From contig NZ_AXAZ01000059.1 in NCBI RefSeq assembly GCF_000473065.1, forward strand, positions 1 through 55,711: a stretch of DNA of 55,711 nucleotides, in the 5' to 3' direction. Made by a program: the position numbers and the translations under genes. The stretch is from Bradyrhizobium sp. WSM1743 (lineage in GTDB: Bacteria > Pseudomonadota > Alphaproteobacteria > Rhizobiales > Xanthobacteraceae). Below the pieces are notes generated by a model. The model was not told where the DNA came from, searched no databases, and saw nothing but the letters and a program-made list of their open reading frames with translations. Of the stretch, positions 1-12,318 are shown piece by piece (position 1 is the first letter of the stretch; each line of letters opens with the position of its first letter).

Positions 1-262
1 CTGTGCATCGCAGCCTACGGCTTCCTGATCGCCGAGCAGGCGACGATTCCCCCCTCAGGACCTCGTTCCGCCCCGTCGGTCCAGGTCCCTCCCTTACCCG
101 ACGATTACCGACCCAGAGGTTCCGCCCGCGCGGCCTGAACGCCATGTCCCGAACTCGATCGCAACCATGCACGCCCGCTTGCTTCGGGCGCTCATCAAGA
201 CCTTGCCGCGATGTCCGTGCTGTGGCGCCCGCGAAGCATCAAATGGACGTCGACGCCCATGA
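1..262 (+). pseudogene. C-terminal remnant of an IS701/IS4-like transposase, frameshifted
   Basis: From base 1 one frame reads LCIAAYGFLIAEQ, then a proline-rich stretch ending DDYRPRGSARAA and a stop at 136-138. The frame shifted by one resumes at once with ERHVPNSIATMHARLLRALI and a CPCC motif, stopping at 260-262. This two-part tail resembles the C-terminus of DDE transposases common in Bradyrhizobium and Rhodopseudomonas (IS701-type, from memory). The break sits in a GCGCGCGG run at about 131-137 and looks like a one-base indel. The catalytic domain lies outside the window, so activity cannot be judged and the family is tentative. The right end of the element should fall near 262-272, just before the next gene's stop codon. 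Confidence 0.55.
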
Positions 263-272
263 CGCAGTAAGA

Positions 273-1286
273 CTAGGCCGCTGCTCTAAGCCCGAACGCC
301 TCCGCCAGCAGCGAATACGCCTTCTTCCGTGCCTCGTGGTCGTACACCGCCGTGATCACCATCAACTCGTCCGGCTTGCTCGCGTAGATCAAGGGCTGCA
401 GCTTCTTCTGCACCGTCGCGGGGCTGCCGACGAACAGGCGCGATCGGTTGCGCAGGATCGAGGTGCGCTCGGCCTCCGTATACGGATAGGCCATCGCCTC
501 CTCGACGCTCGGCAGCGGCAAATATTGACCGCGGTCACGGCGAAGGCGGTTGAGGTCGAAGGAAGAGGCGAGCCTTTCGGCCTCCTCGTCCGTATCGGCC
601 GCAATGACGGCGACCCCGAGGACCGCATGCGGCTCCGCGCGCCAGGCTGAGGGCTGAAAGCGATTGCGGTAATGCACCATCGCATCGATCGCGTCGTGGG
701 AGGCGAAATGATGGGCGAAGGCGAAGCCCATGCCGACCTGGGCGGCCAACTCCGAGGAATAATCGCTGGAGCCAAGCAGCCAGATCGGCGGCAGCCGGGT
801 ATCATCAGGCATCGCGACGACATTGTTGTAGGGGTGCCCCGCAGGGAATTCGCGGGTCTCCCACAGAATCAGCTCGTGCAGCCGCTCCAGGAAATCGTCG
901 CCCTCGCGCCGATCGAGCCGGCTTCTGAGCGCATAGGCCGTGGCACCATCGGTGCCCGGCGCGCGGCCGAGACCGAGATCGATCCGGCCGGGAAACAGCG
1001 CCTCCAGCATCTTGAAGCGCTCGGCCACCACCAGCGGCGCGTGGTTGGGCAGCATCACGCCGCCGGAGCCGACGCGGATGTGCTTTGTCACCGCCGCGAT
1101 CTGCCCGATCATCACATCGGGCGCCGGGCTCGCAACGGACGCGAGATTATGGTGCTCGGCGAGCCAGTAGCGGACATAGCCGAGCGCATCGACGTGGCGC
1201 GCCAGGTCGATGCTGTTGCGCAACGCCGTGGCGGGCTTGGTGCCGGTGGTGACCACGGAGAGGTCGAGGACGGAGAGCGGGATCAT
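273..1286 (-). CDS. LLM-class flavin-dependent oxidoreductase (luciferase-like)
   Basis: A 337-residue protein of the bacterial luciferase-like monooxygenase superfamily, a TIM barrel using reduced FMN or F420. It opens with IPLSVLDLSVV, typical of the MsnO8/YhbW branch, and carries YWLAEHHN, RVGSGGVMLPNHAPLVVAE and RIDLGLGRAPG, the usual flavin and barrel landmarks. Length is normal. Start is ATG at 1286. It is monocistronic, stops a few bases from the transposase tail, and is divergent from metF across about 400 bases. Substrate cannot be predicted; in this family it may be an alkanal, alkanesulfonate or xenobiotic. Confidence 0.85.
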   Translation of the reverse strand: MIPLSVLDLSVVTTGTKPATALRNSIDLARHVDALGYVRYWLAEHHNLASVASPAPDVMIGQIAAVTKHIRVGSGGVMLPNHAPLVVAERFKMLEALFPGRIDLGLGRAPGTDGATAYALRSRLDRREGDDFLERLHELILWETREFPAGHPYNNVVAMPDDTRLPPIWLLGSSDYSSELAAQVGMGFAFAHHFASHDAIDAMVHYRNRFQPSAWRAEPHAVLGVAVIAADTDEEAERLASSFDLNRLRRDRGQYLPLPSVEEAMAYPYTEAERTSILRNRSRLFVGSPATVQKKLQPLIYASKPDELMVITAVYDHEARKKAYSLLAEAFGLRAAA

Positions 1287-1554
1287 GGCGGGTTAACGTA
1301 GTGAAGGGCCACGCGGCGGCAATGGTAGGCTGCGCAGGTCTGGCGTGTGCAGGCCGCGCCTGTGCACAGCCGAGCTGCCAGCATTGGGACAGGGATAGAT
1401 GTGGAGACACTAATTACAAATTGCCCATCTCAATTCGAGTGGTATCGCGCACCTAAAAATCTCAGCAAGTATACATAAACGCTACGTAATTCCCACATCT
1501 ACCCGCATCCCACATCAACTTCGAAACGGCATAAAATACCGCGCCGCCCAATGA

Positions 1555-1574
1555 AAGTGGGCCATTTCCCACTT
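1555..1574. promoter_or_regulatory. Inverted repeat upstream of metF (candidate operator)
   Basis: AAGTGGG (1555-1561) and CCCACTT (1568-1574) are perfect arms with a 6-base spacer, about 110 bases before the metF ATG. The position suits an operator for the methionine operon; no regulator for it is in the window. The rest of 1287-1683 shows no ORF and no SAM-II-like riboswitch that I could recognise. Confidence 0.35.
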
Positions 1575-1683
1575 CCGATGGGCTGTCGGCCGGGCTGCCT
1601 TTGTCCTATCTTAGGTTCTCCCAATCTAGACCCGGCGGCCGGCCACGAACATCTGGCGGGATTCTTTGGAGCGAGTGGTGCCA

Positions 1684-2604
1684 ATGACTGACCTGACGAC
1701 GCCTGCGACAGCCGACCGGCAAGACGGGCACCTGAAGCGGCCTGCGATCTCGTTCGAGTTCTTTCCGCCCAAGACCGAGGAGATGGAGCGCAATCTCTGG
1801 GAGACCATCAAGCGACTGGCCCCGCTTGAGCCGAAATTCGTCTCGGTGACCTATGGCGCCGGCGGCTCGACCCGTGAGCGCACCCATTCGACCATTGCCC
1901 GCATCCTGAAAGAGACCGCGCTGCTGCCGGCCGCGCATCTGACCTGCGTCGGCGCTTCCCGCGGCGAGATCGACGAGATCGTCGACCGCTATCACGAGGT
2001 CGGCGTCCGCCACATCGTGGCCTTGCGCGGTGACCCTGTCGGCGGCATCGGCACACCCTATTCCAGCCATCCCGACGGCTACCAGAGCTCCGCCGACCTG
2101 GTCGCGGGGATCAAGGAGCGGCATGGCGATATCGAGGTGTCGGTCTCGGCCTATCCCGAGAAGCACCCTGAATCGCGCGACTTCGATGCCGATATCGACA
2201 CGCTCAAGGCCAAGGTCGATGCGGGTGCGACGCGCGCGATCACGCAGGTGTTCTTCGATAACGACCTCTACTTCCGCTATCTCGACCGCGTGCGTGCGCG
2301 CGGCATCGGCATCCCGATCGTGCCGGGCATCATGCCCATGCACAATTTCAAGCAGGCGCGCAATTTCGTCACCCGGAACGGCACCTCGGTGCCCGACTGG
2401 CTCGCCGCGAAATTCGAGGGCCTCGATGACGACGCCGAGACCCGCAAGCTGGTGGCGGCGACGGTTGCAGCCGGCCAGGTGCAGAAGCTCGCCAAGCACG
2501 GCGTCGACACCTTCCATTTCTACACCATGAACCGCGCCGATCTCGTCTTCGCGATCAGCCATTTGCTCGGCATTCGCGCCAAGAGCGCGCAGAAGGCAGC
2601 GTAA
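1684..2604 (+). CDS. metF: Methylenetetrahydrofolate reductase
   Basis: A 306-residue flavoprotein reducing 5,10-methylene-THF to 5-methyl-THF, the methyl donor for the adjacent MetH. Landmarks are ISFEFFPPKTEEME near residue 20, VTYGAGGSTRERT, HIVALRGDPVGG and ITQVFFDNDLYFRYLDR, all typical of the MTHFR TIM barrel. Length matches bacterial MetF without the eukaryotic regulatory domain. ATG 1684 is preferred over an in-frame TTG at 1666, because the GGAG at 1668-1671 can only serve the ATG. The stop is one base before the metH ATG, so the two form a methyl-transfer operon. Confidence 0.95.
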   Translation: MTDLTTPATADRQDGHLKRPAISFEFFPPKTEEMERNLWETIKRLAPLEPKFVSVTYGAGGSTRERTHSTIARILKETALLPAAHLTCVGASRGEIDEIVDRYHEVGVRHIVALRGDPVGGIGTPYSSHPDGYQSSADLVAGIKERHGDIEVSVSAYPEKHPESRDFDADIDTLKAKVDAGATRAITQVFFDNDLYFRYLDRVRARGIGIPIVPGIMPMHNFKQARNFVTRNGTSVPDWLAAKFEGLDDDAETRKLVAATVAAGQVQKLAKHGVDTFHFYTMNRADLVFAISHLLGIRAKSAQKAA

Positions 2605-2605
2605 G

Positions 2606-6451
<3,846 letters not shown>

Positions 6452-6479
6452 GCGCCGCCAAAAACAAAAAATGAGAAAA

Positions 6480-6508
6480 CAACCCCATGCACAGTAGCGA
6501 TGGGGTTG
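6480..6508. terminator. Hairpin downstream of metH, better oriented for the minus strand
   Basis: CAACCCCAT (6480-6488) pairs perfectly with ATGGGGTTG (6500-6508) around an 11-base loop. On the plus strand the tail is GAAAAG, but on the minus strand it is followed by GTTTTCTCATTTTTTG. It is therefore a reasonable intrinsic terminator for minus-strand transcription from the GST gene and at most a stabilising hairpin for metH. Confidence 0.45.
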
Positions 6509-6650
6509 AAAAGGCTGGACAATTTCGGTCTTGCCGAAACGAGTTGCGGCGTCGGGCAAAACAGGGGTATTGTTTCATCACCGGCTGCTGCGCCCAGTGA
6601 CGTAACGCCGGCGGATGTGTCCTTTCGCTCTTCCGACACGCACGATGCCC

Positions 6651-6846
6651 ATCCTCCCCTGGAGGGGAGGATCGGTTCGCATGCAGCGCAGCGGAATGCG
6701 GACCGAGGTGGGGTGAAGCCACGAACGAGACCCCGCTGAGAGCCTCCAGATCGCGAACAGAAGCAGCGAGATCGCGGATGGTCTGTCACCCCACCCCGCT
6801 CGCGCTGCGCGCGATCGACCCTCCCCCTCCAGGGGAGGGTAAGAGA
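6651..6846. repeat. Composite palindromic intergenic element (family A)
   Basis: Two inverted halves: 6651-6720 has ATCCTCCCCTGGAGGGGAGG and ends GGTGGGGTGAAGCC; 6786-6846 starts CACCCCACCCCGCTCGCG and ends CTCCAGGGGAGGGTAAGAG. The same design recurs at 12091-12300, 12720-12780 and 44772-44943. It fills most of the 6452-6848 gap, which otherwise shows no gene. Confidence 0.8.
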
Positions 6847-6848
6847 TC

Positions 6849-7478
6849 TCACCCCTTCGGCGGCGCGAGTGGCTGGATGATCTCCTTGAACGGGGCGAGT
6901 GCCTCGCAACGCTCGGCATGTGCCGACAGCGCCGGGTAACGCGCAGGCTCGAACAGCTGCGGATGGGCCTCACGGGTGAAGCGGACGACGCAGGCCACCG
7001 CGACGTCGGCGTGACCGATGCGCATCCCCAGCCAATACGGCGTCGTCACCTTGGCGCGCTCGGCCTCGAGCACGCCAAGCACGTCCGCGATCTGCGCCTG
7101 GCAGCGCTCGACCCACAGCGCGAGCTGCTCCTTCCGCAGCACGCGCTCGTAGAGCAGGCTCACCGCCTTGTCGCCGAGGCCCGAGGCGAGCGCGCAGATG
7201 CGCAAATGCTTGCGACGATCGGCGCCGCCGCACGGCAGCATCGCCTTGTCGGGGCCAACGAGATCGTCGAGATAATCGAGGATGATCGTGCTCTCGATCA
7301 GCGCCTCGCCGTCGTCGAGCACCAGGGTCGGCACGCGACGCAGCGGATTGTATGGCGCGATCTGGTCGGCGTCACCGAAGGTCGACCACGGCTTGTGCTC
7401 GAAGGCGAGCCCGTAGAGCCGCAGCGCAATCGCGACGCGGCGGACGAAGGGGGAATCATATTGGCCGATCAGGAACAT
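6849..7478 (-). CDS. Glutathione S-transferase family protein
   Basis: A 209-residue cytosolic GST. The N-terminal thioredoxin-like domain (about 1-80) has MFLIGQYDSPFVRRVAIAL, NPLRRVPTLVLDDGE (cis-proline) and the glutathione-contact ESTIILDYLDD; residues 90-209 form the all-alpha domain. ATG 7478 is preferred over an in-frame start at 7496, since the family begins directly at the first strand. The serine in YDSPFVRR is the likely glutathione-activating residue (by family analogy). It lies downstream of the arsR-like gene on the same strand with a gap of about 130 bases, so co-transcription is possible. Substrate unknown. Confidence 0.88.
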   Translation of the reverse strand: MFLIGQYDSPFVRRVAIALRLYGLAFEHKPWSTFGDADQIAPYNPLRRVPTLVLDDGEALIESTIILDYLDDLVGPDKAMLPCGGADRRKHLRICALASGLGDKAVSLLYERVLRKEQLALWVERCQAQIADVLGVLEAERAKVTTPYWLGMRIGHADVAVACVVRFTREAHPQLFEPARYPALSAHAERCEALAPFKEIIQPLAPPKG

Positions 7479-7611
7479 GGTTCTCGCTCTTCTCAATCAT
7501 TGGACAAGGCAGGGCCCATCAGTCTCCACGACCAGCTCGGCGCGGCGCAACAAAAATCTCGGAAATGGAGCATTGCTCCGGCTGCAACGACGCCCGCGAA
7601 GGCCCTTGCGC

Positions 7612-7914
7612 TCAAAGGCCGTCCTGGATCGAACGCTTGATCGCGGCGATGGCCGTCTCGTTGCGCTTGTACATCGTCCATTGCTTGACCCGCTTGGCGC
7701 GCACCAGCTTGGCGGCCGTCAGCACCCGCATGTGCTCGCTCACCGTTGGCGCGCTGACGCCGAGCTTTTCGGCAATCAGCAATCCGCAGACCCCGTCCTC
7801 GACCAGGTCGCCATCGGCCTGCTCGCGAAAGTGCTTCCGCGGGTCGCGCAGCCATTCCAGGATCTGCAGGCGGCGCTCGTTGGCGAGCGCGCGCAACGCG
7901 ACGGCAAATTTCAT
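7612..7914 (-). CDS. ArsR-family winged-helix transcriptional regulator
   Basis: A 100-residue repressor-type regulator. It starts MKFAVALRALANERRLQILEW, the standard ArsR opening helix, and carries the recognition helix in LGVSAPTVSEHMRVLTAAKLV (about 57-77). The ELCVC metal-binding motif of true arsenic sensors is missing; a lone cysteine occurs in DGVCGLLIAEKL, so metal sensing is doubtful. Start is ATG 7914, 63 bases from the divergent dehydratase start, with AT-rich symmetric DNA between. It probably represses itself and one or both neighbours. Confidence 0.88.
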   Translation of the reverse strand: MKFAVALRALANERRLQILEWLRDPRKHFREQADGDLVEDGVCGLLIAEKLGVSAPTVSEHMRVLTAAKLVRAKRVKQWTMYKRNETAIAAIKRSIQDGL

Positions 7915-7928
7915 TTAGTTATTTTGCT

Positions 7929-7940
7929 AATTACCTAATT
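7929..7940. promoter_or_regulatory. Candidate operator between arsR-like gene and dehydratase
   Basis: AATTACCTAATT consists of 5-base arms (AATTA/TAATT) around CC, within a very AT-rich stretch (7911-7941) in GC-rich DNA. A second imperfect symmetry, TTAG...CTAA, lies just left of it. The place is right for ArsR autoregulation and control of the divergent gene. Confidence 0.4.
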
Positions 7941-7977
7941 GATGTCAACTGCCAGACGCGCTATCCTGACCAGCATC

Positions 7978-8925
7978 ATGACACCGACGATGGACATTAC
8001 GCGGGAGCAGATTGCGGCGACCGAGGCCGTGATCCGTCCGCACATCAGACGCACGCCGCTTCTTGAGGCCAATCTCGCCGATTTCGGCCTGCCGACAGCG
8101 CCGGTCACGCTCAAGCTCGAGATGCTGCAGCATTCCGGATCGTTCAAGGCGCGCGGCGCCTTCGCCAACCTGCTGCTGCGGCGGGTGCCGAACGTGGGCG
8201 TCGTCGCCGCATCCGGCGGCAATCACGGCGCGGCGGTGGCCTATGCGGCGCAGCGGCTCGGCATTCGCGCCACGATCTTCGTGCCCGACATCACCTCGCC
8301 GGCCAAGGCCGAGCGGATCAGGGGTTATGGCGCAAAGCTCGTGATTTCGGGCAGCCGCTACGCGGATGCGCTCGCCGCGAGCGAAGCGCATGTCGCGCAG
8401 ACCGGCGCGCTGGCCGTCCATGCCTACGATCAGACGGAGACCCTGCTCGGCCAGGGCAGCGTCGGCCTGGAGCTCGAGCAGGACGCGCCCGACATCGAGA
8501 CTCTGCTGGTGGCGGTCGGCGGCGGCGGGCTGATCGGCGGCATTGCGGCATGGTACGCCGGCAGGACGCGCATCGTCGCGGTCGAGCCGGAGCAATCGCC
8601 CACCCTGCACGCCGCGTTCGAAGCGGGCGCTCCGGTCGATGCGCCGGCCGGCGGCATCGCCGCCGACAGCCTTGCGCCGCGGCGCGTTGGCGAACTGATG
8701 TTTCCGATCGCGCGGGCCCATGTCGAGCGCGTCGTCCTGGTCAGCGACGATGCGATCCGGCAGGCCCAGGCCGCGCTGTGGTCGCACTTGCGCCTCGTGG
8801 CCGAGCCCGGCGGCGCCGCCGCATTTGCCGCGGTGCTCTCCGGCCGCTATCGTCCCTCACCCGGTGAAAGGGTTGCGGTGCTGGTTTGCGGCGCCAACAC
8901 TACGGCGGTGAATTTCGATGGCTAG
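7978..8925 (+). CDS. PLP-dependent threonine/serine dehydratase-like enzyme
   Basis: A 315-residue fold-type II PLP enzyme of the threonine dehydratase/serine racemase group, which deaminates threonine or serine to 2-oxoacids. The N-terminus reads MDITREQIAATEAVIRP and RRTPLLE; the Schiff-base lysine is in SGSFKARGAFA; SGGNHGAAVAYAA binds the cofactor phosphate, with the glycine loop VAVGGGGLIGG further on. The C-terminal ACT regulatory domain of biosynthetic IlvA is absent, so this is a catabolic type. Start ATG 7978 is chosen; ATG 7990 (MDITREQ) is also plausible. It overlaps the next gene by 8 bases. Confidence 0.88.
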   Translation: MTPTMDITREQIAATEAVIRPHIRRTPLLEANLADFGLPTAPVTLKLEMLQHSGSFKARGAFANLLLRRVPNVGVVAASGGNHGAAVAYAAQRLGIRATIFVPDITSPAKAERIRGYGAKLVISGSRYADALAASEAHVAQTGALAVHAYDQTETLLGQGSVGLELEQDAPDIETLLVAVGGGGLIGGIAAWYAGRTRIVAVEPEQSPTLHAAFEAGAPVDAPAGGIAADSLAPRRVGELMFPIARAHVERVVLVSDDAIRQAQAALWSHLRLVAEPGGAAAFAAVLSGRYRPSPGERVAVLVCGANTTAVNFDG

Positions 8926-9355
8926 TTTGAGTGACATGACCAGACCACGCGCATTGATCCTGATGGCGATCATGCTGCCAATCGCCGGTGTTGCCGACGC
9001 GCAGGACCGCCCGATCGGCTTCCTCACGCCGTCGAAAAATATCGCCTGCCAGTTCTTCACAGACAACGGACAGGGCGCGCTCCGCTGCGACATCATGAAC
9101 ATGGACGCGCGTCCGCGCCGGCCAGCCGACTGCGAGCTCGACTATGGCAACGCCTTCGAGATGAGTGCGAAGGGCAACGCCGGCCGCATCTGCGCCGGGG
9201 ATACGGTGATGGACGCCTCACTGCCGGTCCTCGCTTATGGCGAGGTGTGGCAGCGCGGCGGATTCACGTGCCGGTCGGAGCAGAGCGGGCTGACGTGCTT
9301 CAACGCGATGCAGCGCGGGTTTTCGCTGGCGAGGGCGAAGCAGGAGGTGTTTTGA
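8918..9355 (+). CDS. Secreted DUF6636-like protein
   Basis: A 145-residue exported protein. A signal peptide ends near ADAQ (residue 28), followed by PIGFLTPSKNIACQFFTDNG, paired cysteines (RCDIMN, DCELDYG, GRICAGD) and a final SGLTCFNAMQRGFSLAR. This layout, 'F-PS-NI-C ... LRCDI ... GLTC-N--GF', is that of DUF6636 small periplasmic or extracellular proteins; function is unknown. The ATG overlaps the end of the dehydratase by 8 bases, so translation is probably coupled. The four or more cysteines suggest disulfides. Confidence 0.75.
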   Translation: MASLSDMTRPRALILMAIMLPIAGVADAQDRPIGFLTPSKNIACQFFTDNGQGALRCDIMNMDARPRRPADCELDYGNAFEMSAKGNAGRICAGDTVMDASLPVLAYGEVWQRGGFTCRSEQSGLTCFNAMQRGFSLARAKQEVF

Positions 9356-9358
9356 GTT

Positions 9359-9640
9359 CGTAGCCCGCATGGAGCAGAGCGGAATGCGGGGACACTCTCC
9401 CGGATTTCGCTCCGCTCATCCGGGCTACAGTGCTGCCACGAGCTCAACCGTCATCCTGAGGTGCTCCCCTTGCGATGCACGAGCATCGCAAGGGAGCCTC
9501 GAAGGATGGGCCACAGGCGCCCGCCGCCCATCCTTCGAGGCGCGCAAGAGCGCGCACCTCAGGATGACGGCGGAGTGCGCGGCAACGGGGAAATCGCCCC
9601 CCGGATTACGCTGCGCTCCATTCGGGCTACGCTCTTCCGT
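9359..9640. repeat. Nested palindromic repeats (families D and H)
   Basis: The core 9450-9569 begins GTCATCCTGAGGTGC and ends GCACCTCAGGATGAC, with internal complementary arms (CCTCGAAGGATGG.../CCATCCTTCGAGG). It is flanked by copies of another element, GTAGCCCG...CCGGGCTAC type, at 9359-9428 and 9598-9640. The region could fold into a long cruciform and leaves no room for a gene. Confidence 0.75.
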
Positions 9641-9641
9641 A

Positions 9642-10247
9642 CTATTCAATGATCGGCACGTGCTTCGCCGCATCGCGCGGCGCGGTGCCGTCGAGGCGTG
9701 GATCGTTGGCGACCTCGATCTGGCGGCGGAACGGGCGGAAGCCGGAGCGTTGGTAGAATGCGACGGCGGAGGGATGGTCGAGGGTACAGGTGTGCACCCA
9801 GACGCGGTGCAGCTCGCGCGACCATGCAAGCTCCAGTGCGCGGTTCATCAGGAAGCGGGCGGCGCCGTTGCCGATCAAGGGTGCGGTGACGCCGAAATAG
9901 ACCAGCTCGCACTGGCCGGGCTCGCGGAAGTCGAGCTCCAGCAGGCCTTCGTCGCGGCCGTCCGCGGACAATGCGTAGACCTCGATGCCTGGTGCGTGGA
10001 TGATTGCGGCGAGCTCCGCATCGTTCAAGCGTGCCCGCGAGAACCACAGCCACTCCTCGCCGACGCGGCGGAAGATGTCGCGGTACCAGTCGAGCGCGGG
10101 GGCGTCGACCTTGCGCAGGGTCCAGTTTCCTGGCGGATCGTCACGGCGCGGAGGGCGCGCGGTCATCTCCAAATGAGTGACCACGGCGGCGATCTTGCCG
10201 GCGGGCACGTCGGAATAGCCGTCGGGGAGGATCATGCTGGTTGTCAT
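9642..10247 (-). CDS. GNAT-family N-acetyltransferase
   Basis: A 201-residue protein with a single GNAT fold. Residues about 40-190 carry the core: GNWTLRKVDAPALDWYRDIF, then LVYFGVTAPLIGNGAARFLM, which is the acetyl-CoA pyrophosphate-binding loop (Q/RxxGxG/A type, here LIGNGAA), and VWVHTCTLDHPSAVAFYQRSGF, the classic C-terminal motif. The substrate is unknown. ATG 10247 was taken; an inner ATG at 10235 is possible. It stands alone between repeat blocks. Confidence 0.85.
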   Translation of the reverse strand: MTTSMILPDGYSDVPAGKIAAVVTHLEMTARPPRRDDPPGNWTLRKVDAPALDWYRDIFRRVGEEWLWFSRARLNDAELAAIIHAPGIEVYALSADGRDEGLLELDFREPGQCELVYFGVTAPLIGNGAARFLMNRALELAWSRELHRVWVHTCTLDHPSAVAFYQRSGFRPFRRQIEVANDPRLDGTAPRDAAKHVPIIE

Positions 10248-10309
10248 CCTGCGTCATGGCTAGCGTGCGAGTTGTGCCGTTTTGAAGAACGACAGCAGCT
10301 CCACACTCC

Positions 10310-10432
10310 GTCATTGCGATCCACCGGGTCCGCGCAAAGCGCGGCCCGATGACAGGCTCCGCGAAGCAATCCAGAATCTTTCCACGGAGGCATTCTGGAT
10401 TGCTTCGTCGCAGGAGCTCCTCGCAATGACGA
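10310..10432. repeat. Palindromic intergenic element (family E)
   Basis: It starts GTCATTGCGATC and ends GCTCCTCGCAATGAC, with paired internal blocks GCAATCCAGAATC and ATTCTGGATTGC. A second copy of the family is at 37622-37698. It lies between the convergent 3' side of glpK and the GNAT gene start. Confidence 0.75.
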
Positions 10433-10487
10433 CGGGGAGGCAGTTGAGTGCGCCTCGCAGCATCGACCTGCGAGGCTGCGCCTAGCG

Positions 10488-11993
10488 CTACCCCTCCCCC
10501 TCATCGCTCGCCAGCACGCCCTTCACCGCTCTTGCCCAGCCGACGAGTTTTCGTTCGCGCGTTGCTTCGCTCATGTTCGGCTTGAAGCGGTGCTCTAATC
10601 GCCAATTGTCGGCGAATTTGGTCGGCTCGGGATAGACGCCGGCGTTGAGGCCGGCGAGATAGGCTGCGCCCAGCGCCGTGGTCTCCTGGATCACGGGGCG
10701 GTCGACGGGCGCATCCAACAAATCGGCGAGGCGCTGCATGGTCCAGTCTGACGCCGTCATGCCACCGTCGACGCGGAGCACGACGCTGGCCGTTTCCGAG
10801 CTCGGCCAGTCCGCGCGCATCGCGGCCCAGAGATCGAAGGTCTGGTAGCAGACGCTTTCCAGCGCGGCGTGGGCGAGCTCGGCAGGGCCGGTGTTGCGGG
10901 TGAGGCCGAACAGCGCGCCGCGCACGCGCGGATTCCAGTAGGGCGCGCCCATGCCGACGAAGGCGGGGACGAGGTAGACGCTCTGCATTGAGTCCGACTG
11001 ATCAGCAAGAGGCCCGGTCTCGGCGGCGTGCTTGATGATGCCGAGGCCGTCGCGCAGCCACTGTACCGCTGAGCCTGCGACGAAGATCGAGCCTTCGAGC
11101 GCGTAGGTGCGTTTGCCATCGAGCTGGTAGGCAACGGTGGTGAGCAGCTTGTTCTTGGAGACGACGGGCGTGGCGCCGGTGTTGAGCAGGGCAAAGCAGC
11201 CGGTGCCGTAGGTGGACTTCATCATGCCCGGGCGGAAGCAGGCCTGGCCGATGGTCGCGGCCTGCTGGTCGCCGGCGATGCCGGAGATCGCGATGGGGCC
11301 GCCGAACAGGTCGGGCGTGCTCTCGCCGAAGCGGGCGGAGGAGTCCTTCACCTCGGGCAGCATCGAGCGCGGCACGCCGATGATCTCCAGCAGCTCGTCG
11401 TCCCACTCGCCGGTGTGGATGTTGAACAGCAGCGTGCGCGAGGCGTTGGTGGCGTCGGTGGCGTGCACCTTGCCGCCGGTGAGGCGCCAGAGCAGGTAGC
11501 AGTCGACGGTGCCGAACATCAATTCGCCCCGCGCGGCGCGGGCGCGGGCGCCGGGGACGTGGTCGAGGATCCAGGCGACCTTGGTGCCGGAGAAATAGGG
11601 ATCGATGATCAGGCCGGTCTTCTGCGAGATCACGGGCTCGCGGCCGTCGGCCTTCAGTTTGGCGCAGATGTCGGCCGTGCGGCGGTCCTGCCAGACGATG
11701 GCGCGGTGCACGGCCTGCCCGGTGGCGCGGTCCCACACCACGGTGGTCTCGCGCTGGTTGGTGATGCCGATCGCGGCGATGTCCTTTGCGGTGATGCCGG
11801 CGTGCTCGATCGCCTCGCGGCAGACCATCACGGTCGAAGTCCAGATGTCCTCCGGCTCATGCTCGACCCAGCCCGAGGCCGGAAAATGCTGCGGAAACTC
11901 GGCCTGCGCCTTCGCCGCAATGGAAATGTCGCCGCGAAACACGATCGCGCGCGAGGAGGTGGTGCCCTGGTCGATGGCGAGGACGAAAGACAT
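10488..11993 (-). CDS. glpK: Glycerol kinase
   Basis: A 501-residue FGGY-family kinase phosphorylating glycerol to glycerol 3-phosphate. It shows the N-terminal phosphate loop FVLAIDQGTTSSRAIVF, the family signature around GMMKSTYGTGCFALLNTG, and near the C-terminus LRVDGGMTASDWTMQRLADLL. Length fits the family (about 500). Start is ATG 11993. No glpF, glpD or regulator adjoins it, so it is a stand-alone gene bounded by repeats on both sides. Confidence 0.96.
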   Translation of the reverse strand: MSFVLAIDQGTTSSRAIVFRGDISIAAKAQAEFPQHFPASGWVEHEPEDIWTSTVMVCREAIEHAGITAKDIAAIGITNQRETTVVWDRATGQAVHRAIVWQDRRTADICAKLKADGREPVISQKTGLIIDPYFSGTKVAWILDHVPGARARAARGELMFGTVDCYLLWRLTGGKVHATDATNASRTLLFNIHTGEWDDELLEIIGVPRSMLPEVKDSSARFGESTPDLFGGPIAISGIAGDQQAATIGQACFRPGMMKSTYGTGCFALLNTGATPVVSKNKLLTTVAYQLDGKRTYALEGSIFVAGSAVQWLRDGLGIIKHAAETGPLADQSDSMQSVYLVPAFVGMGAPYWNPRVRGALFGLTRNTGPAELAHAALESVCYQTFDLWAAMRADWPSSETASVVLRVDGGMTASDWTMQRLADLLDAPVDRPVIQETTALGAAYLAGLNAGVYPEPTKFADNWRLEHRFKPNMSEATRERKLVGWARAVKGVLASDEGEG

Positions 11994-12090
11994 GGCGGCT
12001 TACCTTGGCGTTTCCCTGGAGGGGATCATTGTGTCGCGGCAAAGGGAGCGGATTGGAGGCGGAAGGTCAAGGTTGGATGATGGCGGCGTC

Positions 12091-12300
12091 CTTACCCTCC
12101 CCTGGAGGGGGAGGGTCGACCGCGCAGAGCGCGGGCGGGGTGGGGTGAAGCCACAGAGACGGTCTCACATTCTTTATCAGAAGGACTGTTGTCGTACGTT
12201 CGGAAGCATCGCATTCGCGGATGGTCTGTCACCCCACCCCGGTTCGCATTCCGCTTCACTGCATGCGAACCGACCCTCCCCCTCAAGGGGAGGGTAAGAG
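12091..12300. repeat. Composite palindromic element (family A), full copy
   Basis: Starts CTTACCCTCCCCTGGAGG, ends CCTCAAGGGGAGGGTAAG; the inner halves carry GGGTGGGGTGAAGCCAC and GTCACCCCACCCCGG. It has the same order and orientation of halves as 6651-6846. It fills the gap upstream of glpK. Confidence 0.8.
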
Positions 12301-12318
12301 AAAGCGCGGTCTGGACTG

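Noticed and set aside
3..650. 215-codon plus-strand frame at the left end
   Set aside because: Runs antisense into the flavin oxidoreductase gene and has no family features; the first 262 bases are better read as transposase remnant.
1400..1680. SAM-II riboswitch before metF
   Set aside because: I could not find the expected pseudoknot pairing; the leader has only a short inverted repeat.
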